From the NCBI RefSeq assembly GCF_039645565.1, contig NZ_CP147914.1:1795573-1859572 (forward strand): a stretch of DNA of 64,000 nucleotides. The letters run 5' to 3'. A model generated the notes under the pieces. It made no database searches. It was given only the letters and a program-made list of their open reading frames with translations, and had not been told where the DNA came from. The DNA is from Sulfurimonas sp. HSL1-2 (lineage in GTDB: Bacteria; Campylobacterota; Campylobacteria; Campylobacterales; Sulfurimonadaceae). Position numbers and translations under genes: made by a program. Shown one piece after another: positions 17,092 to 26,213 of the stretch (positions are counted from its first letter, which is position 1; each line of letters begins with the position of its first letter).

Positions 17092-17906
17092 AAAAGTTTT
17101 TCCTCCTTACCCTGCTGCTGCCGCTCCTGCTCTTTTCCAAAGACGATGTCTTTCTGGGTGCCGGCCCCTATTTCCAGACCCTGCCCTACAAAGATGCCGA
17201 CCCCGTCATCCTGGGAACACCCGTCATCTTCTTTGACAACTCCCTCTTCTACATCCGCTGGACCCGGGTCGGGATGTATTTCCTCGGTGAAAGCGGCGAG
17301 ACGCAGAGCTGGGGGCTCTCTTTCACGGCGCAGCCCCAGATCCTCGGCTACTACGAGCGCCGCGCGCTGACCCAGTTGAACGACCGCGCAAAGACGCCCA
17401 TCCTGCAGGGGATGACGGAGCGTGACAGCGGCTGGGAGGGGGGCCTCGCGGCCAGCTACGCCCGCGGTGACTTCTTCGCGGAGTTCCTCATCCTTCACGA
17501 CATTACCGATACGAACAATGGTACGAAACTGCGGCTGGAGGCGGGGCAGAGCTTCAGCGTCGGCGACTGGTACTTTGTGCCGAGCGTTCTCGCCGTCTGG
17601 CTCTCCCAGCCCTTTGCGAACTACTATTTCGGCGTCAAAAACAGCGAAGAAAACCTGCTGATCGGCCGGCCGGCCTACCGCAGCGACGCCACGCTGAACC
17701 TGGCCGTGCAGACCTACGTCAAATACAACATCAACGCACACTGGCACCTGCTCGGCAATCTCCGCGCCGACCGCTTCGGCGACCCCGTCTCCGAGAGCCC
17801 CCTGACGGGGACCCGGTACATGTACAGCGGCATGCTTTCCCTGCTCTACTCCTTCAATCTTTTCGGCGAAGAAAAAGCCGTCCTGAACCCGCCGGAAAAA
17901 CGCTGA
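17088..17906 (+). CDS. MipA/OmpV-family outer-membrane protein
   Basis: 272 residues with a clear signal peptide (MKKFFLLTLLLPLLLFSKDD). The start of the mature part fits MipA/OmpV proteins: GAGPYFQTLPYKDADPVILGTPVIF. The rest alternates as in a small beta-barrel. MipA proteins are scaffolds between outer membrane, the lytic transglycosylase MltA and wall synthases. The 4-base overlap with mreC suggests this protein is co-produced with the MreBC elongation machinery, which would fit that role; other OmpV relatives are porin-like, so the role is inference. A weak hairpin (GGCGC / GCGCC, 17909-17925) follows the stop. Confidence 0.72.
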   Translation: MKKFFLLTLLLPLLLFSKDDVFLGAGPYFQTLPYKDADPVILGTPVIFFDNSLFYIRWTRVGMYFLGESGETQSWGLSFTAQPQILGYYERRALTQLNDRAKTPILQGMTERDSGWEGGLAASYARGDFFAEFLILHDITDTNNGTKLRLEAGQSFSVGDWYFVPSVLAVWLSQPFANYYFGVKNSEENLLIGRPAYRSDATLNLAVQTYVKYNINAHWHLLGNLRADRFGDPVSESPLTGTRYMYSGMLSLLYSFNLFGEEKAVLNPPEKR

Positions 17907-17960
17907 GCGGCGCGGGAAAAGCGCCCCCTGTTCTTCACCCCTTTTTAAGGGCCTCCCGAC

Positions 17961-17966
17961 TATAAT
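17961..17966 (+). promoter_or_regulatory. -10 element of carB
   Basis: TATAAT 39 bases before the carB ATG, with CGAAGGG as ribosome site. Confidence 0.5.
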
Positions 17967-18004
17967 ATCCTCCTGAAATTTTATCTTTTTTCCGAAGGGT
18001 ATCA

Positions 18005-21000
18005 ATGCCAAAACGCGATGATATTAAAACGATTCTGCTTATCGGCTCCGGCCCGATCGTGATCGGTCAGGCCTGTGAATTCGACTACTCCGGCACCCAG
18101 GCGGTCAAAACGCTCAAAGAGCTCGGTTACCGTGTCGTCCTGATCAACTCCAACCCTGCGACGATCATGACGGACCCGGAGTTTGCGGACCGCACCTACA
18201 TCGAGCCGATCAAAGAAGAGATCATCGCCCAGATCATCGAGAAAGAGAACGTCGACGCGATCCTGCCGACCATGGGCGGGCAGACGGCCCTCAATGCCGC
18301 CATGAGTATGTACGAAAAAGGGATGCTCGAAGGCATTGAGTTCCTCGGCGCCAACCCCGATGCGATCAAGAAAGGCGAAGACCGCCAGGCCTTCAAGGAA
18401 GCGATGATCAAGCTTGGTATGGACCTGCCGCATTCGCGCTACGCCTACAACATGGACGAGGCCATGGCCGCGGCCGAAGAGATCGGCTTCCCGATTATCA
18501 TCCGCGCCTCCTATACCCTTGCCGGCGGCGGTTCGGGCGTTGCCTACAACATCGACGAGTACAAACTCCTCGCCCAGCGCGGCCTGGATGAGAGCCCGAT
18601 TACCGAGATCCTCGTCGAAGAGTCCCTGCTGGGCTGGAAAGAGTACGAGATGGAGGTCATCCGCGACCGCGCGGACAACTGCATCATCGTCTGTTCCATC
18701 GAAAACTTCGACCCGATGGGGGTCCATACCGGCGACTCCATCACCATCGCCCCGGCACTGACGCTCACCGACAAAGAGTACCAGCGCATGCGCGACGCCT
18801 CCTTCGAGATTCTGCGCGAGATCGGCGTCGATACCGGCGGCTCCAACGTCCAGTTCTCCGTCGACCCGAAAACGGGACGTATGATCGTCATCGAGATGAA
18901 CCCGCGCGTATCGCGCTCCTCGGCGCTCGCCTCCAAAGCGACGGGCTACCCGATTGCCAAAGTCGCGACCCTGCTCGCCGTCGGCTTCACCTTGGACGAG
19001 ATCACCAACGACATCACCGGCACCCCGGCCTCCTTCGAACCGGTCATCGACTACATCGTCACGAAGACGCCGCGCTTCACCTTCGAGAAGTTCCCCGAAG
19101 CCGAAAGCACCCTGACGACGGGGATGAAATCCGTCGGCGAGGCGATGGCCGTCGGCCGGACTTTCAAAGAGTCCATGCAGAAGGCGCTCTGTTCGCTTGA
19201 GACGGGCCTCTGCGGCTTTGACGAGATGGCGGGCGACATGGATCACATCCGCCACGAGATCCGCCGTCCCAACGCCGAGCGGATGCTCTACGTCGCCGAA
19301 GGCTTCCGCCGCGGCATGGGCGTGGAAGAGCTCTTCGAACTCTCCAAGATCGATCCGTGGTTCCTCTACCAGATCGAAGAGATCGTCGCCGAAGAGCAGA
19401 CGATCGACCTCGATATCCTCAACGACGCCGTACGCCTGCGCAAAGCCAAAGCCAACGGCTTCAGCGACAAGAAGATCGCACAGCTGATCGCCAAACAAGG
19501 TGCCGGTGACATCCGCGAGAGCGACATCTACAACGCGCGTAAACGCATGGGCATCCATCTCGAGTACAACGAGGTCGATACCTGTGCCGCCGAGTTCGAG
19601 GCGCTGACACCGTATCTCTACTCCTCGACGAACATCACGACCTTCCCCGAACAGCCTTCACGCGCTTCGGACAAGAAAAAGGTGATGATCCTCGGCGGCG
19701 GCCCGAACCGCATCGGCCAGGGGATCGAGTTCGACTACTGCTGCGTTCACGCCGCCTTCGCCCTTGAAGAGATGGGGATCGAGACGATCATGTACAACTG
19801 TAACCCCGAGACCGTCTCGACCGACTACGACACCTCGGATGTCCTCTACTTCGAGCCGATCGACCTTGAGCATGTCCGCGAAGTGATCGAGTTTGAGAAA
19901 CCCAACGGCATCATCGTCCACTTCGGCGGCCAGACCCCGCTGAAACTCGCCAACCCGCTCACCGCCATCGGCGCGCAGATCGCGGGGACGCCGGCAAAGG
20001 TGATCGACCTGGCCGAAGACCGCGAGAAGTTCGCCGACTTTGTCACCAAGCACAACCTCAAGCAGCCTGAAAACGGCATCGCGAAGACCAAAGAGGAGGC
20101 GATCAGCGTCGCGTCGCGGCTGGGCTACCCTGTTCTCGTGCGCCCCTCCTTCGTCCTCGGCGGCCGCGCGATGCGCATCGTCTACAAAGAGGAAGAGCTG
20201 CGCCAGTACATGGACGAAGCGGTCTCCGTCTCCAACGATGCGCCGGTCCTCGTCGACAAGTTCCTCGACCAGGCGGTCGAGCTTGACGTCGATGCCATCT
20301 GCGACGGCAGCGAGGTCTATATCGGCTCGGTCATGCAGCACATCGAAGAGGCCGGTATCCACTCCGGCGACTCCGCCTGTTCCCTGCCGCCGGTCAACCT
20401 CAGCGACGCCCTGCGCGAACAGGTCGAACAGCAGACAAAGACCATCGCCCTGGGCCTCGGCGTCATCGGCCTGCTGAACATCCAGTACGCCATCTACCAG
20501 AACGAGGTCTACCTCATCGAGGTCAACCCGCGTGCATCGCGCACCGTCCCGTTCGTCTCCAAGGCGACGGGCATGCCGCTGGCGAAAGTCGCCACCCGCG
20601 TCATGATGGGCGACACCCTTAGAGCTGCCCTTGCCTTCTACGACCGCTACGACATCGTCATCGAAGAGAACGGCCTGCTCAAACCGCGCCTGCGCGACCA
20701 CATCGCCCTCAAAGAGGCGGTCTTCCCGTTCAACAAGCTCTACGGTGCCGACCTGGTGCTGAGCCCGGAGATGAAATCGACCGGCGAAGTCATGGGGATC
20801 AGCTCCAGCTTCGGCGTCAGCTTTGCCAAATCGCAGATGGCGGCGGGCAACCGCATCCCGACGTCGGGTACCTGTTTCCTCTCCTTCATCGAGATGGATA
20901 AACCCGCCGGCGTCGAGATTGCCCGCGGCCTGCACGAACACGGCTTCAAGCTTGTCGCGACCCGCGGCACCCAGAAGGTGATCGAAGCGGCCGGCATTCC

Positions 21001-21262
21001 GTGCGAACCGGTGCTCAAGATCTCCGAGGGACGCCCGAACATCGAAGATATGATGAAAAACGGCGACATCACGATGGCGATCAACACGTCCGACAACAAC
21101 ACATCGAAAAAAGACGCCACCGTTATCCGCCAGATCGTCCTGCGGATGAACATCCCCTACTTCACGACGCTCAGCGCCGCCCGCGCCGCGATCGATGCGC
21201 TCGGTCACATGAAGGACGACGCTTGGACCGCCCCGCAAGCCCTTCAAGACTACCTGGCCTGA
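18005..21262 (+). CDS. carB: Carbamoyl-phosphate synthase large subunit
   Basis: 1085 residues, full length. It makes carbamoyl phosphate from bicarbonate, ammonia (from CarA-bound glutamine) and two ATP, for arginine and pyrimidines. Two ATP-grasp halves are visible: the first with [17 protein letters not shown] and MGGQTALN, the second with [20 protein letters not shown] and [13 protein letters not shown]-binding motifs are GGSGVAYN and the [11 protein letters not shown] region. The C-terminal allosteric domain (about residues 935-1085) ends the protein. carA is not adjacent. The last 40 bases probably overlap the start of the Sua5-like gene. Confidence 0.97.
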   Translation: MPKRDDIKTILLIGSGPIVIGQACEFDYSGTQAVKTLKELGYRVVLINSNPATIMTDPEFADRTYIEPIKEEIIAQIIEKENVDAILPTMGGQTALNAAMSMYEKGMLEGIEFLGANPDAIKKGEDRQAFKEAMIKLGMDLPHSRYAYNMDEAMAAAEEIGFPIIIRASYTLAGGGSGVAYNIDEYKLLAQRGLDESPITEILVEESLLGWKEYEMEVIRDRADNCIIVCSIENFDPMGVHTGDSITIAPALTLTDKEYQRMRDASFEILREIGVDTGGSNVQFSVDPKTGRMIVIEMNPRVSRSSALASKATGYPIAKVATLLAVGFTLDEITNDITGTPASFEPVIDYIVTKTPRFTFEKFPEAESTLTTGMKSVGEAMAVGRTFKESMQKALCSLETGLCGFDEMAGDMDHIRHEIRRPNAERMLYVAEGFRRGMGVEELFELSKIDPWFLYQIEEIVAEEQTIDLDILNDAVRLRKAKANGFSDKKIAQLIAKQGAGDIRESDIYNARKRMGIHLEYNEVDTCAAEFEALTPYLYSSTNITTFPEQPSRASDKKKVMILGGGPNRIGQGIEFDYCCVHAAFALEEMGIETIMYNCNPETVSTDYDTSDVLYFEPIDLEHVREVIEFEKPNGIIVHFGGQTPLKLANPLTAIGAQIAGTPAKVIDLAEDREKFADFVTKHNLKQPENGIAKTKEEAISVASRLGYPVLVRPSFVLGGRAMRIVYKEEELRQYMDEAVSVSNDAPVLVDKFLDQAVELDVDAICDGSEVYIGSVMQHIEEAGIHSGDSACSLPPVNLSDALREQVEQQTKTIALGLGVIGLLNIQYAIYQNEVYLIEVNPRASRTVPFVSKATGMPLAKVATRVMMGDTLRAALAFYDRYDIVIEENGLLKPRLRDHIALKEAVFPFNKLYGADLVLSPEMKSTGEVMGISSSFGVSFAKSQMAAGNRIPTSGTCFLSFIEMDKPAGVEIARGLHEHGFKLVATRGTQKVIEAAGIPCEPVLKISEGRPNIEDMMKNGDITMAINTSDNNTSKKDATVIRQIVLRMNIPYFTTLSAARAAIDALGHMKDDAWTAPQALQDYLA

Positions 21263-21690
21263 CAGGGGTCCTGCTAGTACAGACCGACACGACCGTCGGT
21301 TTCGTATCGCAGAACGCGGAGGCCCTCGCCCGTGCCAAAAGCCGGCCGGCGGCGAAACCCTTTCTCAAAACCTTCGCCTCGCTAAAAGTCTATAAACAGA
21401 CCGGGCGCATTCCCGCTCGTTTCAAACGCGAAGCACGGCGCAGAGAAAAAACGACCTATATCGTCAAGGGGGGAGCCTTCCGCATCGTTCCCGCGGGAAG
21501 CTACCACCGGCTGCTGCGCCCCTACGGCTGGCTCTATTCCACCTCCGCCAATGCTGCGGGGGGACGTTTTGACGCCGCATACGCCTTCGCGAAGGCTGAC
21601 GCCGTCATCGAGGATGCACGGGGGCTCTACGAAACCGCCCCGTCCATCATCTATCAACTGAACCAACAGAAAAAACGGAGAATCAGATAA
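21223..21690 (+). CDS. Small Sua5/YciO/YrdC-family protein (TsaC-like)
   Basis: About 155 residues from a TTG at 21223, chosen because AAGGA lies 6 bases upstream; this overlaps carB by 40 bases. No ATG or GTG occurs in frame before the conserved core. The core matches the Sua5/YrdC fold: [11 protein letters not shown] for the usual [19 protein letters not shown] for the KxRP segment, and [10 protein letters not shown] for TSANxSG. YrdC/TsaC proteins make threonylcarbamoyl-AMP for tRNA t6A37. This copy is about 40 residues shorter than a standard TsaC (about 190), and middle motifs are degenerate. It may be a reduced enzyme or an RNA-binding relative. The UPF0323 gene starts 2 bases downstream. 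Confidence 0.72.
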   Translation: MDRPASPSRLPGLTGVLLVQTDTTVGFVSQNAEALARAKSRPAAKPFLKTFASLKVYKQTGRIPARFKREARRREKTTYIVKGGAFRIVPAGSYHRLLRPYGWLYSTSANAAGGRFDAAYAFAKADAVIEDARGLYETAPSIIYQLNQQKKRRIR

Positions 21691-21692
21691 GT

Positions 21693-22253
21693 ATGAAGCA
21701 TGTCAAAGCAATCGCCTCGGGCCTCTATCTCGGTACGGCCGGCATCACGATGATGAGCGTCCTTTCGGGATGCGTCCAGGAGCAGCAGGAGCCACAGAAC
21801 CGCTTCCTCGTCGTCCATCAGCAGCCCAGCGGCAAGTACGTTGTCGTCGAAGAGGTGCCGACCGACGGGCCCAACCGTGCCATCATCCGCGAATACGATG
21901 CCAACGGCACCGTCACGGAGCGCTTCATGAACGAAGCAGAGATGAAAGCGCTGGCCGAGCAGGAGTATGCAAAGATGCAGGCGGGCGAGAGCGAACTGAA
22001 CCGTGCGCCCGAAGGTGAAGGCATGGGGCTCGCCGGGACGATCCTCGCCGTCGCCGCCGGGTCGCTGCTGGGGAATATGATCGGCAACGCCCTGATGAAC
22101 AACGCCAACTACCGCCAGCATGCAGACCGCGTCAACAAGAGCGCCTACCATGCGACCCAGAAGAGCAAGGCAGGCAGCAGTACGAAGAAGAGCTTTTTCG
22201 GGGGATCGAAAACGGGAACATCGACCTCCTCTTCCACCACCTACGGAGGCTGA
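21693..22253 (+). CDS. UPF0323-family lipoprotein
   Basis: 186 residues. The signal peptide ends in a lipobox, SVLSGC, with the lipid-modified Cys near residue 27. A conserved stretch (RFLVVHQQPSGKYVVVEEVP) precedes a Gly/Ala hydrophobic segment (GLAGTILAVAAGSLLGNMIG, about 110-130). The tail is low-complexity Ser/Thr/Lys. The combination matches UPF0323, a Campylobacterota lipoprotein family of unknown function. It sits 3 bases before the glutathionylspermidine-synthase-like gene, an association I recall from Helicobacter, so the two may act on the same envelope or peptide substrate. Confidence 0.82.
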   Translation: MKHVKAIASGLYLGTAGITMMSVLSGCVQEQQEPQNRFLVVHQQPSGKYVVVEEVPTDGPNRAIIREYDANGTVTERFMNEAEMKALAEQEYAKMQAGESELNRAPEGEGMGLAGTILAVAAGSLLGNMIGNALMNNANYRQHADRVNKSAYHATQKSKAGSSTKKSFFGGSKTGTSTSSSTTYGG

Positions 22254-22256
22254 CCC

Positions 22257-23435
22257 ATGGTGCGACTCGATACCGTTTCGGCACTGCCCGACAACACCCT
22301 CGAACAGCTCGGCTTCACCTGGCACACCGACAGGGATGGCACGCACTATGTTTCCGACGAACTGGTGCTTGTCAGTGATGCCGAAGCCGAAGCCTACTAC
22401 GAAGCAGCCAATACCCTCTACGACATGTATGTCCAGGCGGCCGAATATGTCATTGAGAACGAGCTCTTTTTCGACCTCGGCATCCCCTTCAACCTGGTCG
22501 AGCCGATTAAGAAGAGCTGGGAAAATGACGTGCACTGGCACGTCTACGGCCGCTTCGACCTTGCCGGCGGCATCGACGGGACGCCGATCAAGCTGATCGA
22601 GTTCAATGCCGACACACCGACGGGGCTCTATGAAAGCGCCGTGCTGCAGTGGGCGCTGCTCAAGCACAACGGTCTGGATGAAGCGCGCCAGTTCAACAAC
22701 ATCTACGAGGCGATCACCCAAAACTTCCGCCGCCTCGTCACCCTCTTTGACGATCCGGACGATTTCGAGAAGTTCTACGACGGCTGGAAGATCCTTTTCA
22801 GCAGCGTCGAAGGCAACGACGAGGAGGAGGTGACGACGAAGCTCCTGCGCCAGATCGCGACCGATGCCGGGTTCGCGACGGGCTTCGAGTTCCTGCAGAA
22901 CGTCCGCTTCGATGACGAGGGGATCTTTGATGCTTCCGACAACCCCTACGAGTACTGGTTCAAGCTCTACCCCTGGGAGGACATCGCCACCGACGAACCG
23001 GAACTCGCGGTCCTGCTGGGCAATATCATGCAGAACCAGAAAGCGATCATTCTCAACCCGGCCTATACCCTGCTTTTCCAATCCAAGGGGATGATGAAGA
23101 TCCTCTGTGACCTCTTCCCCGACTCCCCCTACCTGCTCCAAACCTCCTTCGAACCGCTTGAGGGCACAAAACAGGTAGAGAAGCGGATGTTCGGCCGCGA
23201 AGGGGCCAATACAAAGATTATCGCCAGTGACGGCAGCATCCTGCACGCAACGGAGGGCCCTTACGGCAACTACCGCCCTGTCTACCAGGCGTATGCCGAA
23301 TTCCCGCAGGACCGCGACGGCAACCGCTACCAGGCCGGGGTCTTCTTCGCCTACGAGGCGTGCGGGCTCGGTTTCCGCCGCGGCGGCGAGATCCTGGACA
23401 ATATGAGCAAGTTCGTGGGGCATGTCCTGAACTGA
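22257..23435 (+). CDS. Glutathionylspermidine synthase-like ATP-grasp ligase
   Basis: 392 residues. The protein resembles the C-terminal synthetase domain of GspS (preATP-grasp plus ATP-grasp): GRFDLAGGIDGTPIKLIEFN, ADTPTGLYESAVLQW, and near the end NYRPVYQAYAEF followed by GFRRGGEIL. The N-terminal amidase domain of full GspS is absent. Such stand-alone enzymes ligate an amine to a peptide carboxylate using ATP, but their substrates are mostly unknown. The preceding lipoprotein gene suggests an envelope-related role. Start ATG at 22257 is 3 bases after the upstream stop. Confidence 0.82.
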   Translation: MVRLDTVSALPDNTLEQLGFTWHTDRDGTHYVSDELVLVSDAEAEAYYEAANTLYDMYVQAAEYVIENELFFDLGIPFNLVEPIKKSWENDVHWHVYGRFDLAGGIDGTPIKLIEFNADTPTGLYESAVLQWALLKHNGLDEARQFNNIYEAITQNFRRLVTLFDDPDDFEKFYDGWKILFSSVEGNDEEEVTTKLLRQIATDAGFATGFEFLQNVRFDDEGIFDASDNPYEYWFKLYPWEDIATDEPELAVLLGNIMQNQKAIILNPAYTLLFQSKGMMKILCDLFPDSPYLLQTSFEPLEGTKQVEKRMFGREGANTKIIASDGSILHATEGPYGNYRPVYQAYAEFPQDRDGNRYQAGVFFAYEACGLGFRRGGEILDNMSKFVGHVLN

Positions 23436-23503
23436 CCGCAGGAGCGCAGCAGGGTGTCTGCGCCGTTTAATACAAATTTAACACTGCTGTTACACAATTT
23501 TTC

Positions 23504-23514
23504 TATACTATACT
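23504..23514 (+). promoter_or_regulatory. Tandem TATACT -10 boxes of the copper-chaperone operon
   Basis: Two overlapping TATACT hexamers (23504-23509 and 23509-23514) lie about 85 bases before the ATG. The inverted repeat TAACA-CTGC-TGTTA occurs about 15 bases upstream, at the -35 position, and is a possible operator. Confidence 0.45.
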
Positions 23515-23597
23515 TACATGCCGATATGCGACAACGAACAGGCATCACGCCTCGGGGGAGCTGCACGTCCGCGCATTCATATCAAAGGAACCACAAC

Positions 23598-24074
23598 ATG
23601 AAACTCCTCAACACGCTACTGTTCACTTCGCTCTTCTTCATCGCCGGCCTCTCCGCCCACTCCATCGAAGTCTCCGGCATCTACGTCCGCGAAGTGCCGC
23701 CAAACCTGCCCAACAGTGCCGCATTTATGGAACTGAAGAACCCGACAGACAAACCGGTCGCGCTGGTGAGCGCCGCTTCTACAGCTGCCAAGACCGTTGA
23801 ACTGCATGAACATGTGAATGTCGACGGTATGATGCAGATGCGCCAGATCCCGAAGATCGACATTCCGGCCGGCGGAACGACGATGCTGCAACCGGGCGGC
23901 CTGCATGTCATGCTCATCGGGCTGACACAGAAGCTCAAAGCGGGGGAAAACGTCACGATCACGCTGAACTTCTCCGACGGCGAGAGTATTACGCTTGAGG
24001 CCCCGGTCAAAAAAGTGGCCGGTATGATGATGCAGCAAAAAATGAAATGCGGCAGCGGCAAATGCGGAAAGTAA
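23598..24074 (+). CDS. PCu(A)C-type periplasmic copper chaperone
   Basis: 158 residues from the ATG at 23598 with AAAGGAA upstream. A signal peptide (LLNTLLFTSLFFIAGLSAHS) precedes a cupredoxin-like domain. The Cu(I)-binding pattern H...M...HxM is present in VELHEHVNVDGMMQMRQI and PGGLHVMLIG. The C-terminus adds Met and Cys (MMMQQKMKCGSGKCGK), which could bind a second copper. The family delivers copper to the CuA or CuB site of cytochrome oxidases, often with SCO proteins. The SCO gene two places downstream supports that role here. Confidence 0.9.
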   Translation: MKLLNTLLFTSLFFIAGLSAHSIEVSGIYVREVPPNLPNSAAFMELKNPTDKPVALVSAASTAAKTVELHEHVNVDGMMQMRQIPKIDIPAGGTTMLQPGGLHVMLIGLTQKLKAGENVTITLNFSDGESITLEAPVKKVAGMMMQQKMKCGSGKCGK

Positions 24075-24077
24075 CGG

Positions 24078-24551
24078 GTGAGTCTCAAAAAACTCTTTAA
24101 AATCCTCGCCATCCAGCTTGGGGTGGCCATTTTGCTCGTCTTTGCCTACCTGGCCTACGATGCCGACGTCATCTACGAATGGCTCAGCGGCGACGTCAAA
24201 TTCGGAACGCCTGCGCAGGAGTGTGATCTGCATGCAGGTGCGTGTACGGCGACGATGGGCGACGGCACTCCTGTAACCTTCGCCATGAGCCCGCGTCCCA
24301 TCCCGGTCATGCAGAAGCTGCAGCTGCACCTCGCTACCGAGGGCCGCTACGACACCCTGAAAGTGGAAATCTACGGTCTCAATATGAATATGGGACGTTA
24401 CAACTATACCCTGACACGCACGAGCGACGGCAATTACAGCGGCGAAGGGATGATCCCGGCCTGTTCGGGGCGGATGGACTGGCGCGCCAACATTATTGCC
24501 GAAGAGCCGACCAGGCGCATCGGCACCTATTTCACCTTTTCGACGGAGTAA
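24078..24551 (+). CDS. Membrane-anchored periplasmic protein of unknown function in copper cassette
   Basis: 157 residues from a GTG at 24078, 3 bases after the chaperone stop. An N-terminal membrane anchor (about 7-27) is followed by a periplasmic beta-rich domain. Notable residues are Cys in PAQECDLHAGACTATMGDG, the Met pair in GLNMNMGRYNYTL and Cys in MIPACSGRMDW. The His, Cys and Met pattern suggests copper binding. The late part is loosely like FixH or YtkA domains, which occur near oxidase assembly genes, but I cannot assign a family. Position between PCu(A)C and SCO supports a copper-handling role. Confidence 0.72.
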   Translation: MSLKKLFKILAIQLGVAILLVFAYLAYDADVIYEWLSGDVKFGTPAQECDLHAGACTATMGDGTPVTFAMSPRPIPVMQKLQLHLATEGRYDTLKVEIYGLNMNMGRYNYTLTRTSDGNYSGEGMIPACSGRMDWRANIIAEEPTRRIGTYFTFSTE

Positions 24552-24554
24552 CCC

Positions 24555-25133
24555 ATGGTCCAACGTCTGATCCTGATTCTTTTCCCCCTGCTGCTGGCCG
24601 TTGGCGCCTACTTCTATGTCATTCCCACCGTGGAACGCAAACATTACGACTTTACGCTTGAGAGTGCCGACGGCCCGGTCAGCCTCAGCGACTTCCGGGG
24701 TAAAAAGGCCGTCGCCGTCTATTTCGGCTACACCTACTGTCCCGATATCTGCCCGACGACCTTCTCCAACCTGACGGGGGCCATGAAACTGCTGCCGCCC
24801 GAAGCGGCCGAAGCGATGCAGGTGATCTTTGTCAGCGTCGACACCGACCGCGATACGCCGAAGAGCCTCAAGGAGTATGTCGAATACTTCTACCCTACCT
24901 ACCTCGGCGTGACGGGGACAAAAGCGCAGATCGACGAAGTCGTCTCACGTTACGAGGGGACCGAATACACGATTATCAAAGGGGGGAGCAAAGCGATGGG
25001 CTACACCGTCGGCCACACCTCCTACGTCTACTTCTTTGACAAACAGGGGAACTTCAGTTCCCGCCTGAACCACAGCATCGATCCCCGCGAAACGCTGACG
25101 CATATGGAAAAAGCACTCGGAATCGCACATTAA
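24555..25133 (+). CDS. SCO1/SenC-family copper-binding thioredoxin-fold protein
   Basis: 192 residues with one N-terminal membrane anchor (about 4-21) and a periplasmic thioredoxin-like domain. The metal and redox motif CxxxC is in YFGYTYCPDICPTTF, and the partner His is in GYTVGHTSYVYFF. VSVDTDRDTPKSLKEYVEYF is typical. SCO proteins insert copper into the CuA centre of cytochrome oxidase or nitrous oxide reductase. Third gene of the copper cassette, 3 bases behind the unknown protein. Neither target enzyme is in the window. Confidence 0.93.
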   Translation: MVQRLILILFPLLLAVGAYFYVIPTVERKHYDFTLESADGPVSLSDFRGKKAVAVYFGYTYCPDICPTTFSNLTGAMKLLPPEAAEAMQVIFVSVDTDRDTPKSLKEYVEYFYPTYLGVTGTKAQIDEVVSRYEGTEYTIIKGGSKAMGYTVGHTSYVYFFDKQGNFSSRLNHSIDPRETLTHMEKALGIAH

Positions 25134-25166
25134 TTCCACGGCCGGGCGAACCACGAAGCTTTGCCG

Positions 25167-26210
25167 TTATGCCTCTTCCGCCTGACCGTTTCCGCCCGTG
25201 CCGAGCAGTACGGCGATCCAGCGGGTCGACTCTTCCGAATCAAAAACGATTTTGACCATTATTGTCAGCGGGATGGAGAGCAGCATGCCGACCGGCCCCA
25301 GCAGCCACCCCCAGAAGATCAACGACAGGAATACGACAAGCGTCGAGAGATCAAGCCCCCGTCCCATTACCTTCGGCTCAATGACCGACCCCACCAGGAC
25401 ATTGATCACGACATAACCTGCCGCGATCCAGAATGCCGAAGCAAGGTCCAGCTGGAGCAGCGCCAGCAAAACGGCCGGTACGGCAGCCATGATCGACCCG
25501 ATATTGGGAATAAAATTGAGCAGAAACGCCACGACGCCCCACAACACCGGATAATCCAGACCGAAAAGGAGCAGCAGCAGGTAAACAAGGAAGCCCGTCC
25601 CGGCACTGATCAGCGCCTTGAGCGCCATATAGTGGTTGATCTTTGCGAGGATCTCATTGAGATGCTTCTGACCTTCAGAGTTATTCCGGCGGTAGATAAA
25701 GGCGATCTTGTTACGGTAGGCGACACCCTCGAGCAGCATGAATACCGTCGTCAGCAAAATGACGAATCCGTTTGTCAGAATCGATCCGAACCCCTTGAGC
25801 GCCCCTGTCATATAGGCAAAGACGGCACCGGGATCGAGCAGCGACTGCAGGTTCTTTTCCGGTAGTGCCATCCCCTGGTTTGTCAGCCAGGCCGCCACCC
25901 CGCCGAGACGGCTCCGCAGATCGGCTTCATACCCCGGAAGGTTGCCGATGAAATCATTCGTGGCATGGCCGACGATGACGCCGAAGAGGGCAAAGAAGAG
26001 AAGCAGCACGCCGATAAGCATCAGCATCGCCAGTGCCATCGGGATTTTTCGCGCCATCAGGAAGTGCAGCAGCGGCATCAGGATGATCGCGAGGAAAAGC
26101 GCGAGCAGGAAAGGGATGATGATCGCCGATGCCGCCTTGATACCGGCAAACACGATGACAACGGCAGCAAGGATAATAAAGACGTTTCCGAAACGGTTAG
26201 TCTGTTGCAT
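25167..26210 (-). CDS. AI-2E-family (PerM/TqsA-like) membrane transporter
   Basis: 347 residues from the ATG at 26210, with GGAGCC upstream. It has about seven or eight membrane helices, two at the start (FIILAAVVIVFAGIKAASAI, IIIPFLLALFLAIILMPLL) and a C-terminal group including PNIGSIMAAVPAVLLALLQL and SLIFWGWLLGPVGMLLSIPL, both typical of the family. Members export autoinducer-2 or act as Na+/H+ or other exchangers; substrate cannot be decided here. It follows the OppC-like gene by 3 bases and ends convergent with the SCO gene. Confidence 0.87.
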   Translation of the reverse strand: MQQTNRFGNVFIILAAVVIVFAGIKAASAIIIPFLLALFLAIILMPLLHFLMARKIPMALAMLMLIGVLLLFFALFGVIVGHATNDFIGNLPGYEADLRSRLGGVAAWLTNQGMALPEKNLQSLLDPGAVFAYMTGALKGFGSILTNGFVILLTTVFMLLEGVAYRNKIAFIYRRNNSEGQKHLNEILAKINHYMALKALISAGTGFLVYLLLLLFGLDYPVLWGVVAFLLNFIPNIGSIMAAVPAVLLALLQLDLASAFWIAAGYVVINVLVGSVIEPKVMGRGLDLSTLVVFLSLIFWGWLLGPVGMLLSIPLTIMVKIVFDSEESTRWIAVLLGTGGNGQAEEA

Positions 26211-26213
26211 CAA

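Noticed and set aside
18002-19558. 518-codon minus-strand open frame
   Set aside because: Second antisense shadow of carB.
19658-21247. 529-codon minus-strand open frame
   Set aside because: Antisense shadow of carB; no domain, no ribosome site.
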